Assembly (NCBI GenBank): GCA_903813345.2
Contig: CAIIXF020000007.1
Span: forward strand, 313,730-377,729
Length of the DNA: 64,000 nucleotides
Reading direction: 5' to 3'
DNA from: Owenia fusiformis
Lineage: Eukaryota > Annelida > Polychaeta > Sabellida > Oweniidae
A program made the position numbers and the translations under genes. Position 1 is the first letter of the stretch, and each line of letters opens with the position of its first letter. Below the pieces are notes generated by a model. That model made no database searches. It had not been told where the DNA came from and saw nothing but the letters and a program-made list of their open reading frames with translations. Below, one piece after another: positions 1 to 12,600 of the stretch.

Positions 1-1281
1 GCCAGGATCAATCGAGGATTAAAGAACATCATGAATAGATATGGACTGAGCTAGATTACTTACCATTCTGAAAGTTATATCGAATGGTGGAATAATGAAG
101 GAAATATGAATTCTGCGATACCAAAAGGTAAAAATATATTCTATTTTGATGGTATAGTACCGAGTACAACTTTGAAATCATACTTTTTTTAGCAACTTTT
201 CCATTTCTTGATATTTTGTTACATATGTCAAACAATTTAAATGAACTTTAAGAATTGCAGAAAGCATTCCTATATCCCTCTCAAAATGGCACACCCTGTA
301 GTCCCATTTCTGCCAATTTCCTCTGGTTGCTCCATTTACTTTATTTATCATTAATACAATATCTATTACTTTAGCCACGACATTTTCACCTACATTGAAA
401 TATATCTAGCATATGTTATAACTGGTATGCATGATATGAATACAAAAATGTAATAACTTCTATGAATAAGTACAAACTATCATATGAAGCATATTGCATT
501 AAATAAAGTAATGTCATATATCATGATAACTCCATTTGCAAATAGCACACACTGATACACTGCATGTACTTACTAGTTGCGTTAATCAGATGCAGTAAGT
601 TACGAGTCATGCAACACCTTCGGCTAAAAAGTCGTTAATTGCTTGCACTTGGTTTTATGGCTCAAAAAGAAAGCTGGACAAAAGAAATGCTTACAATAAA
701 GTGTTCAGCCAATGTACTTTTTCAAGTAGTTAAGAACGAAGTACAAAAATGAGGTTGGAAATTAACTACGTTGCACACCTAACAATATTTGATTTAGTAC
801 AAGCTATAATCGGGATATTTCATTGAATACATTGGACTAATACGATACACAAACGTATATCCTACTTGTTAATATGTGTCAAATTTGCAGAATGGCTTAT
901 TCAAAGAAAGTGGTTTTGTTCAAATATTGGCTTAAAGTGTACACAAATTATATTATTCCTTGACAATATTACATATACCAAAATCATTGGGTTATTCTGC
1001 TAGCGGGCGTGACGTAGAGTCAACAAAAAGTGATAACACACGTTTCCGTTAAAGAACAAGACGAAAGATGGAATGATAAACTAATCAATCATCAGAAGAC
1101 AACAGTTTATGTGTACATCCATACATGATGAGAAATTGAATATTGCTTTCCGATAAACACATAAAGTAAACGTTCCAGCTGTCGCCTTATTTTGCATCAG
1201 AAAGAAACAATAAATACCCTGGTATATGTTTTCATAGCTCATGTTATAAAAATATTCAATCAAAGATCATTTCTATTTCAG
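1..1281. other. Upstream non-coding / intron sequence
   Basis: No recognisable coding exon is seen. The stretch is AT-rich with short scattered frames only. The right end (about 1265-1281) is a pyrimidine tract followed by CAG, a good splice acceptor, so at least part of this stretch is probably the intron before the exon that starts at 1282. Confidence 0.5.
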
Positions 1282-1329
1282 GTGATTCAACCTGAATCTA
1301 GATGCATTTTGACTGAACTTCAATGTAAG

Positions 1330-2061
1330 ATGGATTGGAGCACTATTGTGGCACTTATTGTTACAACAATAGCATCAACCATGACATTGCTTTTGCTATA
1401 CGAACGACAAAACCATTCAAACAAACAAGATACAGACTACAATACTGCCCGATCGGCTCGTGAGCGTCTTTCTACTTATGTTTTAGATGACGTCAGAGAA
1501 GAGCGCATGAAATGGCGATCCAATTTGAATGATCTCAAAGGAACAATTGTGGGAGTTGAAAATGCTATCCAAGCATCAAACCTAGAAATGGTGGTTGTGG
1601 TCGATATTCTGAACTTCTATGAAAAGTTGCTGAAGGGAACCCAAAATGTTAATGCAAAACTAAATACGGATTTAAAAAGTCTGTTCACCTCAGTCAGGAA
1701 AATGACTGACATTGTTGGTGATATAAAAGTAAATGAAACTCGTGTACTCACCAATATGAATGCTCAATTAAGAGTCATTAATACATACGATCAAAGAAAC
1801 ATTTCTTTTAGCTCATTAGCTGGTCTTAAAAATAAACTAAAATCATATCGACAAATGGAAACAATGATTGGAAATGTTTTCATTGATGTTATTGACGGTT
1901 TACATAAAGTATTCACGTGCCTTTCTATCAAACAGGCTCGCCCAAACAGGACGGGTGAAATATCGACAGAGGAGATGTCATATATATCTGATATTTCCAA
2001 AAGTCTTCAGGATCTAGCAATCGTGCTCAATGTTTCTGTTAAAGCAATAAAGAATGTGTGA
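1330..2061 (+). CDS. Unrecognised single-pass membrane protein (243 aa, terminal exon)
   Basis: I do not recognise the family. The frame runs 243 codons from the ATG at 1330. This start is chosen because a splice acceptor (TTTCTATTTCAG, ending 1281) lies just upstream and the 48 bases between would be 5'UTR. Residues 5-23 form one strongly hydrophobic segment with a short N-terminal flank, like a signal anchor. The rest is polar and mainly helical in composition, with basic/acidic clusters around 41-63. N-glycosylation sequons occur at N28, N135, N157, N206 and N234, four of them in the C-terminal half, which would fit a type II protein with a lumenal or extracellular C-terminus. Cysteine is rare (one, C197). 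The upstream exon must be largely non-coding if this start is right. If translation enters from a previous exon the protein is longer. Confidence 0.6.
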   Translation: MDWSTIVALIVTTIASTMTLLLLYERQNHSNKQDTDYNTARSARERLSTYVLDDVREERMKWRSNLNDLKGTIVGVENAIQASNLEMVVVVDILNFYEKLLKGTQNVNAKLNTDLKSLFTSVRKMTDIVGDIKVNETRVLTNMNAQLRVINTYDQRNISFSSLAGLKNKLKSYRQMETMIGNVFIDVIDGLHKVFTCLSIKQARPNRTGEISTEEMSYISDISKSLQDLAIVLNVSVKAIKNV

Positions 2062-2110
2062 TGTGAAATAACTTGATGTTGTTGGTGGTTTTGAGGATCT
2101 AGACCTACAA

Positions 2111-2224
2111 CTGGAGAATTAGCCTTGCCCAAGTCGGTATTTTTTACTTATCTGATCTTGAATTATTACATAATAGAAAACAAGATAGTAAAAGAGACCG
2201 ACTTGGGCAAGGCTACTGGAGAAT
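2111..2224. mobile_element. 96-bp miniature inverted-repeat element with 9-bp TSD
   Basis: The element spans 2120-2215. Its ends are near-perfect inverted repeats beginning TAGCCTTGCCCAAGTCGGT, with weaker inverted similarity continuing about 12 bases further inward. The 9-base sequence CTGGAGAAT is directly repeated immediately outside both ends (2111-2119 and 2216-2224), a clean target-site duplication. There is no coding capacity. It lies about 60 bp after the stop of the preceding gene, probably in its 3'UTR. A 9-bp duplication fits Mutator-like or Merlin-like transposition; the superfamily is inference. Confidence 0.85.
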
Positions 2225-3300
2225 CATATAGAAGAATTCGTTTTATAAACAGATATTGCTTAATTTTATCTTTCTTATGGAATAAGTTAAACAATAATTT
2301 GTTTCTTTCAACTTTTCTGACAAATAGGCTAACATGTAATCACTGGTCTTGCTTCAAGAGTAGACTGTGGACCCCCCCCCCCCTCTTATCTAGGGGACAG
2401 CGGGGCAAGGCGGACACCCTAAGAGCAGTCATTTTTAACAGCTCGTAAAGATATTTTGCTGGGGTTTCTGTCCGCCCGCTGAACCCATGTTTATTGAAAC
2501 AAGGAACATTGGTTCTCTGAGATACAATGGTATTGATTTTGAAATAAATTTTTGAATTGCTAATATGCCCCGCGCTCACCTTTGAAAAAATGATTTTGTG
2601 TGGTCTAGGAGCAAGAACGGCCCCCGTGAGGCAAGAAGGGCCGTGCTATCAGAAACCTTCTTTGAATTGTAGGTTTTACCAAAGTCTTACAGAAGTGGGG
2701 GAAAAAGGGCCACTTTTGGGGTAAAGTGCCGATGATTGAATATGGCACCTGGATGAAACAAAATGAACTGCGAGTGAGGTCGGTGCCACGATGATCCCAT
2801 GTCAGAATAATATCAGGCGATATATACTGTAAAACAATAAAATAAACTTGGTGGTCCGTCTTGCCCCATGGCCCTTCTTACCTCACTGTCCCTTACTTCT
2901 CCAGCACAGTTCACATTCTTTATGAAAGGAAGATAGGTGGGGACCAGGGTCTTGAAACCAGACTAGTAATTCCTTAATTCTTAACATTTTTTCTTTCAAA
3001 ATTTTCAAAGTGGTTACCTTTTGATTGATTTGTTCCTTGATGAGAGATACAGGGTGAGCCAAAAAGACCATATTTTCATTTTACTATTTGATATTTTTGC
3101 TAAATAACAATTATATCGTTAGGATATGAAATAATAGTTTGGTCTAATGTGACGACGATGGAGGGTATACATCAACACAATCACAAAATAGATGGGGCAA
3201 TTTTTATCTTATCCTCGTCGTTGAGAATGTGTAGGGAGGGAATGTTTGGAGCATGTATTTCTATTTTTTCTATTTATTACTCATGTCTTCCCTCAGAGTA

Positions 3301-3384
3301 TGCAATACTTTTAATAATACTTTTAATAATACTACAATACTTTTAATAATACTTTTAATAATACTACAATACTTTTAATAATTT
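3301..3384. repeat. Short tandem repeat, ~32-bp unit
   Basis: About 2.6 copies of a unit of roughly 32 bases built from ACAATACTTTTAATAATACT plus a second ACTTTTAATA block. The copies are nearly identical. Confidence 0.8.
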
Positions 3385-5572
3385 TTATTTCAGGTTAAAC
3401 AGCATTGCTATGTTCATGATACAATAGTATAGTTTCCATATAGCTTTTGAAATCTCGCTAAATCTCGTTTTTCGTGAGATTTTAAGAGACTTGCATATTA
3501 GACCTCTAATGACTTACATTACCTTCTTTTAAATGGCATATTTGAATTCAGTGAAATGTTTTCTCCTTTAATAGCTTTGATTTACACAGTTATGTAATTT
3601 GAATAATTTTCTATAACAATTTAAAAAAACTTGGGCCAAATGTCCATAGATGCAATGCTAAAATTCTTTAAATCCGTGGATTATATGTATGTCAATCAAC
3701 ATTTGCATGTTTAATCACATCATGTACATAAACAGGGTCATCATGTGGTATATCATTCAAGTTTTATACAGATTCAACAAACACACTTTGATAAATCATG
3801 AAATTAAGCCACTTTTCCAAGATTTTAGCATGTAAATGAATGGAGCTCTAGCCCAAGTTAAAAGCTGAATAAAAGATGGCAGCACGAGATTTCATTGATT
3901 TTTCTGCTATTTAGAAACTATCCTTTTACAACTTACAATATTTCAAGGTTGTTGAAACTCTTAATATTACAATTCATTGCAGGTCATTATACAAAGAGTA
4001 TTGTAAATCTTAAATAACAAACATAGAATATCATTACTTTTTTGCCCAGTATTTCTGAAAGTTAAAAATACATACCGGGTATGGTTATTCCTACACTCGT
4101 TAAAGCTTCGTATTATTTGACTTGAATGAAAGTACAATTTATGAGAGAACAGCTTTCTACTTTAGTGACTAGAAGGGGCCTAGAGACAGAAAATGTCACA
4201 ATTTAACAATTATTTTGCTCACATCATTCCATGTGATTTTCATGCCTATTTTCCAAAACGTCCAACAGCAGTGACTTTAATTCAGGATATTCATCCACAG
4301 CATTAACCTTCCTTTTGAATAGACAACCGTTGGGTAAAAAATTTATTTTATATCAAAGTTATTTAAGAAGAAAGTATATTCGTAAAGTAACATTATTGCT
4401 CAGAATATTTGTTTTCAAGACAGCTTTGGGATAACTTGAACTATTGAAGTAAACAACCGAGAAACAACAATGAGCAACAATACCGATTTATAATATTAAG
4501 ATAACTAATTACGGACATTGAAAAAAGATCGATTTGAGTGTTATTTTCAAATAATCACTTCTGATGCAAACTTATACCAAGCATGAAAACGATGTTTGGT
4601 TCTGCTGTTATATCTGAGTAGAATGTCAAGTAAGTTCTATAGCTATTAAAAAGGTACAAATGCAATATGATAACTGATGTTTACATCGTGATGTTACTAT
4701 GACAACCGACTGCGATTGATATCCTTGATTGTTTCCACTTGTTGCCGCCGGTAGCCAGCGTTCGTTATCGTTCAATACATCACAATACAACTCATAGATC
4801 TGATTAACAATGTACATCTTTATATTCATCAATCATGGAAACCAATTCTCATCAATGCTGCCATCGCTTTGAGAAGATATAGACAGACAACTGCTGCCAT
4901 CTTTGTGTCGACCTAGTTGTTTATCGACATTCTTTTTCTCGACATAAAAGGATCGAAGTCAAAATTTGAAAAATGGCTGATATTAAACATTAATTATCGT
5001 GCATGTAAATCTGGATTTACTTCAAACTTTGTATCTCTATTAATCATTAATGAGGCTGACCAAACCTAGGCTCTTAAACTGAGTTTTTTTAGTTCGCTTG
5101 CATGTTTGGTGTTCGTTTTTAATACCGAGTGCGAACTGGGGAGGGGGTGTATGACATTGTTATTTTTGTGTAACACCATACCTGCTTGGGATTTTCATGT
5201 TTGTTTTCCTAACTTTATTTTAATTACGCATCTTTATTCCCCTTGTGTCACAAGCGCGCTTTCATATTTACAAATAATTTGTTCTTACATCTTCGAACTG
5301 TCACCTGTGATGACATAAAATCATATACCAACATGTAAAGCATGTATGTTAATTACTTCAACTAAAACGAAGGCATATGTCCTCATATCGGCCACCTCCT
5401 TATGACGCTAGGAGAGCACAGTCCATTGTAGATTACAAACAATTATATTTAGAATTTTGTACGACCATTGAGAGATAGAATTCAAACTAACATATACCAG
5501 TATTAACCAGATGACATTGGCTTGGAATTAACCCCTAATATGAAATATGAATGCACTTAAACATTAAATATA

Positions 5573-5799
5573 TGGAGTCCAATGGCGGATCTAGAAGCTA
5601 AGAGGGGGAGGGCACATTTCAATACAGAAAAATAATTTCCGCGAATAAATTGGGCCCACATTTCGAAAATTTAAGGCTCATTTTTGATGATTTGGTCAAA
5701 AAGGAAAGGTCCAAAAAGGGCAAGTAATGCCCAAGAAGGTCTACTATAAACTTTTTTAGCCCCCCCCCCCCCCTCCCTGGATCCGCCAGTGGAGTCCAA
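5573..5799. mobile_element. ~207-bp poly-G/poly-C repeat with 10-bp TSD
   Basis: The element (5583-5789) starts TGGCGGATC and ends GATCCGCCAG, forming short terminal inverted repeats. A G-rich tract lies just inside the left end and a C-run (about 5760-5772) just inside the right end. TGGAGTCCAA is repeated directly at 5573-5582 and 5790-5799, a 10-bp target duplication. It has no coding potential. Related repeats occur near 6.3, 19.9, 32.3 and 63.2 kb. Confidence 0.75.
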
Positions 5800-6309
5800 C
5801 TTATTCAGAATCAATTTTAACGTAAGTTGCAAATTAAACTGTCAATATCCGTTGTGTTTTCCCTCTGTAATGGATATGTAATCTTGGGTAATTGATGGGT
5901 GGGGGTACAGTCCATGGCTAGTGTTAGTATTAACAGAATATTGCTTCGGTTATAATCTCAAAGACCCGGGTATCACCAGGTCGCATTTACGTATACTTTA
6001 CTAATACGTAAATAGATAGCATTATCTACTGTACGGACCTTGAGGGAGGGATGGACACAATAATTCGAAGAATGCAAACCCTGCAGTGGCTCATGGCATT
6101 GACCGGGGTAAAATATGATTATTTTTTGAATCAACATATATAAGTTTAATAAATGTTTAATCGAGAACTAAACAATAAATTACTATACTATACGCCATTC
6201 ATAAGAATTTAAATAATTGTTTTAATATTTATACTCACACATTTACATCTAGATTCTTCATAGTATTTCATATGACTGAAGGAATACACTGGTTTTAGAG
6301 TATTTATAT

Positions 6310-6838
6310 CATGCTAGTAGCCAGCTTTTGGTAAGGGGGGGGGGGGGGGGCTTGACCCACAATGCCCAGGAATGCCCACATTTTTTAATTTTTAAATGCC
6401 TATTATTTGGTTCATTACTAAAACTAGGGGGGCTGGCATGGTCCCACGGAAATTTTTGGATTTTTTGGCTTATTTTTTATTTATGGATTTTAGGACCAAA
6501 ATATGGTTTATTTTTGAAAATTTGAAATTTTTGGGCTTATTTGGCGCGTTCTGTGCGATTTTAGAATCATATTAAATGATTTATTTTTGAAAACTTTGAA
6601 TTTTTGGCTAATTTGGCGCATTCTGATCATGAGCGATTTTAGGATCAAAATATAAGATTTATTTTTAAAATTTTGAATCTTTGGGCTTATTTGGCGCGTT
6701 CTGAGCGATTCAAGAATCAAAATATATGATTTATTTCGATTAACACTTCGGTCTCGACTCTTTTTGTAGTTTGACCTATTTTCTTGGCCCCAATTTTTTC
6801 GGGCCCCAACTTAGAGGGGGGGGATATTCGCCAGTGAG
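6310..6838. repeat. Poly-G repeat with internal ~90-bp tandem copies
   Basis: A run of about 18 G lies near 6336 and another G-run near 6817, bounded on the right by ATTCGCCAGTG. Between 6520 and 6735 a block containing TTTGGCGCGTTCTG and GCGATTTTAG recurs about three times at roughly 90-bp spacing. The style matches the short G/C-run elements elsewhere in the window. Exact ends are not clear. Confidence 0.55.
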
Positions 6839-9672
6839 ACAGTGTATGATATAGACTAGTCAATTGGGAATGTTTTTAAAAAGAAATTGGCGATATCACA
6901 TCAAAATACACCGTAAATATGTCACCATATGTTACCTTCTACTTCGAAATGAAAGAAAATCATTCAAGAAAGCAAAAAAGGTAGGTCAATATCTTTTTCG
7001 GAGATATCTGGAGTCACATTCAGAATTATATTTTCAGGCATTTTTATGAGATTTTAAGTTATTGTTTTATTGCATTTTAAATTCACTTCTGTCTACTGGT
7101 AAGGAGGCCAAGGTCAAGTTCATCTGCCCCTCGTCATTTTGATTTAAAATACAGTCCTTTGATAATGTTTCTAGATATTCAAGGAATATCAACTTATGGC
7201 GATCAGGGGGTATACTCTTGTTTACCTGTACTTCTTTAGACACATTGTCCTGTCTGTACAATGCTATAAATAATTTAAAAAACTCTTTTGAAATTAAACT
7301 TTGAATCCCAAAACTGACACTTAAAATTGTTATGTTTCATAATTGACAAGAATGATATAAAATCTTTACTGCCTTATAATAAGAGGCATTCCACAGACGG
7401 TGCGTTCCTCCGTCAATTTGAAAACATCACGAATGTTTGCAGTTATAATAGCTGTGTAAAGTGAATCATTTTTAAAATTGTGAAGATATGACAGTAAAGG
7501 GGAAGAGATTCAAGGGAAATTAATTATATGCCTGGGATATATTTTCGTTTTCAAAATATTGTAAGAATGTCATTTATAAAGCAATTAGTCTGCTGCTTAC
7601 AATAATTGCGTGCCATCACCTTGGGATGTCAACAAGTTTTTCAAGGTTATAAAATGGTTTATGTCACAAGTAAAGTGGTCCAACCTCTACTTAGCTCTCA
7701 AAAATCGTAACAACCTGTAACTTGCAATATCCATAAACTATAATAGACACGTGTCGCCCAATTTGGACTATGTGAATGTAATACTTAACTTATCTTAACT
7801 AAAGTTAACAACGCTTGATAAAAATTGATATAATATTGTTCAACAAATACAATAAGAAGATGAGAAATTCACGTTATAACTGGACGAGCAATATTACAAA
7901 CATTTGGTATTGTTAATAGCTTTAAAACTAATATCAAAATGAATATACCTATTTTCAGATCAACATTGGAGGTTTAACCCACACTGTTGACCGATGTAAC
8001 TTATCACTGAACGGCAAATGTCTCTATCTTTGCCTTTCTTTGCCCTAAATTCAGGACACATTTTTCTCGTTTTGTTAAAAGAAAAATTATTAAAACACTC
8101 GAACTTATCCCCTTTAGTACCTTTTGATATTCCAGATATAAACAACTTAACAATGAAAAACATATCACAATCACAATATCATAAATAAACGCAGATAAAC
8201 TAGCCTTTATTTAAACAAACTTTATACCTACGCGCTGATATCGAGGTTAACAAGGTTAAATAGTTGACAAATGATTCTAAGAAAGGCACAAAGAAACATA
8301 TGGTATAATTGAAAAATAAGCTGAAACTGTCGGAGCTCGGTTGTAATGTACGAAGGGATATTTTAACTAAAGGTAAGAGTCTTTATAAATGACATTTAAG
8401 CTTGAATACGCATGTATATAATTACATTATTATTTTGTATAAGAAAGGTACGATAAAGTGTTATGATAACATTTACATGCTCCCTGTCTGAGATTGAGAC
8501 ATTATACCAAACCAAGGCCTATGCTTAATATCAGCACTAGGCCTGTATTTTAGGTAAAAATGGGTGCAAGGCCTGGTGCACGGCCACATCAAAAATGTCG
8601 CATATTTACATAAGTAAATTGTTCACTATTATAATTAAATTGTACACTACAAAAAATAAACCTGCACCTCTTTCAATTTTAAAAGCCAATTAATTCAATT
8701 TCTTCAAATTTTATTTTTCATGCTTCCATAGTTACAAAAAGAAGGTTTATGTTCTAGTCTGTTGATTATTCAAGTTTCATATCATTATGATTTAGGTTAC
8801 ATGTACGTTAGGTGAGATTATAACTATGTTGACGGTCTTCGGTTTACTTGATTTCGAAATTTGTCGAGGGTATTCTACATTCGTTATGTACATACTGTAT
8901 TTTAGCACTGATCATAAATCTGCGTCTCGTGTTAAGTGTTAAACAGTAAAAAAAGATATATATTTCAAAAGGACGTCTTTATGTCGTACACGAGTATCTT
9001 TGATTTGTCTCTAAGATACCGCTGTGAGACTTCAACACCTAAGCCTATTCGTTTATTTTGGATTGTGGTATCTTAAAATTGTCCTATTTTTAAATGCTAA
9101 TTGTTCTTTGAAATGCCTCAAGTACATCAATAACTGCGACACCAAGTGTTTGTAAAAAGTGCGTGTAAACAAAGTTATCGGCAAATGTTCAAGTTTAGAC
9201 CTTAATGAAGAAAATGTCACTTTCTAATTTACAAATGGCAATTGCATATAATTAGAAATGTATTAACGATGTTGTATGATTGGGTTGACTGAACTTTAAT
9301 CGATGTTTTTATAATGTTTTATAGATAACACTAATCAAGGCCCGCTGAGGAATTCAAAACACATTTCTGTGTATGTGGTATTGACCAATGGATGATGTCA
9401 AGATAAATCCACCAATGGCAAGATAAGTCCAGGACTATTAGGAACAGATAAATAAACTATTTTTTGGATAACAAAATAATTCAGTTTAAAAGCTGCACGT
9501 TTAGATTGCTTCCAAGTACTATTTGTTTGAATGCTGGGTTGACCTTGTCTCGTAAACACATTGCTAGCGCAAATCAACAGGATATTCACCCATGTGTAAA
9601 ACGTGGTAAATAAACAGCAAACTATACAATTATTAGAAAAGACCACGATTAATACTGACGCAAAAGTTCAGG

Positions 9673-12600
9673 ATGACAGAAAAGGATCGTGATGAATCCG
9701 ATGGGGACATACAATCGGATCTGAAAGAATCAAAACAGACAGAAAAAAGCACAAGTAAAGATCTCAAAATGGAAACTCAGAACAATAGTTTAATAAACGG
9801 CAATTTACACATTCCTGCTGTACACGAGCCACATAAAAACGGCTACACACTTCTACCGGCAATCACAAATGGACACCACCATCTTCCGCCGATCAAAGAA
9901 GCTGCACACATCCATTTCACTGTCGGGAACGACGTCGAAGATGAAGATGATGTATTAGAAAACAATTTTCCAGGCTTTGAAGAAAGTGATGACCACAATC
10001 ATTTCCATAACCTAAAGGAGAAGCTAGAAAAGGTCAACCATTGTAAAATTCCCGAAAAAGCCCCGGATGGCGGATGGGGATGGCTCGTCGTGTTAGGCGC
10101 GTTTCTTGTGGTTTTCATCCAGTTTGGACTTTTTATGTCATTTGGTGCAATGTTCACGGTATTCAGTGAACGCTTTCACGAGGGCACTGTGTTAACAGGC
10201 TGGCTAGGGGGTTTACAGATCTGTATACAAGCGTTGCTCAGTAAGTAACAGTCTTGAGTAATATCCTTTCTCGGAATAACTGTATTGTACACTATTATAC
10301 TGTTTACGTAGAATATTATATTTCCATATTATAAGTATTAATTATACAGTACATATAGTTTCACAGGTATGCTGTGTACCCTATTCATATCTGTTTAATG
10401 GCTTTGTATAAAAAACCTCCTACCTCATACCCACCTACCCACGTACGTTGGACATGATACAGTCTTTGAAGGGTTCAATTTTAAAGATCTTAGTTTATTA
10501 AATCTTAGTTTATGATGAATTATAGATGCATTTGTAACGACCCTTGATGGCAATTAAGTTGCTACTACAGCCCAGCTAGGTTCGATTTCCACTCGGGGCA
10601 TCGAATTTAGCACACTTTCTTTCAATTTCTCTGGCTTGTTGGACCTATGCTCGCGGTCGTTAGTTAGTTATTCCCCTGGGGTGCCCTCGGGTCAAACACA
10701 TTACAATGCACCCATATGCATTTATTTATGGATCTGTCATCCGTCTAGTCATAAAATAAAGCCGGAATTGTAGAAATGTTAATAATTAGAGCTATTCTGA
10801 GATTTAAAAATCTTCGGAATTGAACCCTTCAATAACTGTATCATGTCCCACGTAGCTAGGTGGGTAGGTGGGTATGAGGTAGGAGTTTTTTTCAAAGCCC
10901 TGTTTAATTATAGAATATAATGTCTTGTCATTGAAAGTATATATGAGGGGACATGTTGCCACATGGGAAGGGGGTGGTAGGAACATTCAAGACTGAGTTA
11001 CTTTACAATTAATGCCATATCAAAAGTTATCTATGAGTAAAAAGATGATTTAATTGAGTGAGTGAGTTATGCTTACCCATGACCGAGCTAACAAGGAGAT
11101 ACCACAGGTGAATTGAATATCGTCAAAGCTATTGCATTGAAATAAAATCCTTGACATTGACAGTTTACTATGACAGCTGCGACAACACGAATCACTGTGA
11201 CATCAACATAAAATAAAATAGACAAATAACATATTGGATACATTGCTTATTGCACATATATTGTTCATCTCTATTTCAGGTCCATTGTCTACAATGTTCG
11301 TAGCGAGGTTCTCTGTGAGGACAACTGTCATAACAAGCGGTATCATTGGCGCCCTCTGTATTATGTGCGCCTCCATCGCCACCGACTTCACTGTTGTACT
11401 CTTTACATATGGTATAGGGTTAGGTATGTTCCTTTTCATAGCATTTACTAAAGTTTTGCTCTTATAGCATGCAAGAGCTTCATGGTTTCGAAAAACAGTT
11501 TCATCTACAAGTCTACTTAATGTAACATTTATCCAGATCACAAAGGTTCTTAAGCTATACTACCAGCAAACGAAAGTCCTATTCAGTATAAGTGGAAATC
11601 ATGCACGAAATCTTGAAGTCGAACGAATGCAAATCAGGCTATTGGTCTAGGAATAGCGATATGCAATGACAGAAAAACATTAGTTTTAGTTGCTTGGGGC
11701 TGGGTGATGCCCAGGTCTTTGCTGTACTTATACTTGCGTTACTTATGAACGGTCCCGTGAACGGTATGTCTCATATTCATTAATATGATTGATACTTGAC
11801 TCGACATGTTGATTTAAGTTCCTTGTAATTCAATTTTAAATCAAGGAACTCTTGTCACGCAAATACATTCTCTCTCCATGCCCTTGTTTGTCACACAAAT
11901 AAATTGAAAATAGCACGCTCCTAACCATTGACTTCCATTTGACATTCCAAAAATGTTGTTGTCAAGAAGGATTAGCGAAACGTAAATATTTTCCTAATTT
12001 TACGTACAACGACAAAATCGTTATCTTCAATTAAGATGATGATAAATCTTAGGTCATCAAGTATAAATGTCGATGATAAGCGATACTCAAAATAGCTAGG
12101 TCCAAAAAGGGCACTTCATAATCGTTAAGACTTAACACTTATGCAGATAACGCAATTGTGTAGCCAGACTGGTGTAGCATCATCTTCTACTCTGAGAGTA
12201 CCAGTCGTGTTTGCGCGTTGATACACAGCACCGTGACGGTAATATCACGTGCACGATATTTTCTTCAAAGGTTGTTTCTTTTTGACGGGCCTCCAGGGTA
12301 TTTCGATTCATCAGTTACTTTGACAATTAGAGGACGAATTAATAAATATACTATAGAGTCATGCCATTCATAAATAACAATGGGTAAATGTTACAAAATG
12401 TTCGGTTTGACATTGTTGAGTAAACACGTAGCGTCTGCACGAAACAAACGAGTAAAGGAACAGTTAAAGGGGTTCAGTCTTTAAGTATGATGATTATTAG
12501 AAAAAACACTTCCTACATCAGTTGATAAGTGTTGATAAAAATCTTTTTTTTGTAAATATTATAGTATGAAAATCCTCCTGTACATGTAGGACATAAAGCT

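Larger units (their letters stand above)
2225..9672. other. Long non-coding interval with short repeats
   Basis: No gene is recognised in this 7.4-kb interval. It contains a C-run near 2373, a small tandem repeat at 3301-3384, poly-G/poly-C repeat elements at 5583-5789 and about 6310-6838, and otherwise AT-rich sequence. Short frames here show no domain, no splice-site support and no homology that I recognise. Confidence 0.5.

Noticed and set aside
2125-2448. 107-codon plus-strand frame
   Set aside because: It crosses the 96-bp MITE and a C-run, with no domain; chance frame.
7960-8163. 67-codon minus-strand frame with hydrophobic start and five cysteines, possible small secreted protein
   Set aside because: No splice or promoter support, no recognisable cysteine pattern, and length within chance expectation for AT-rich DNA.
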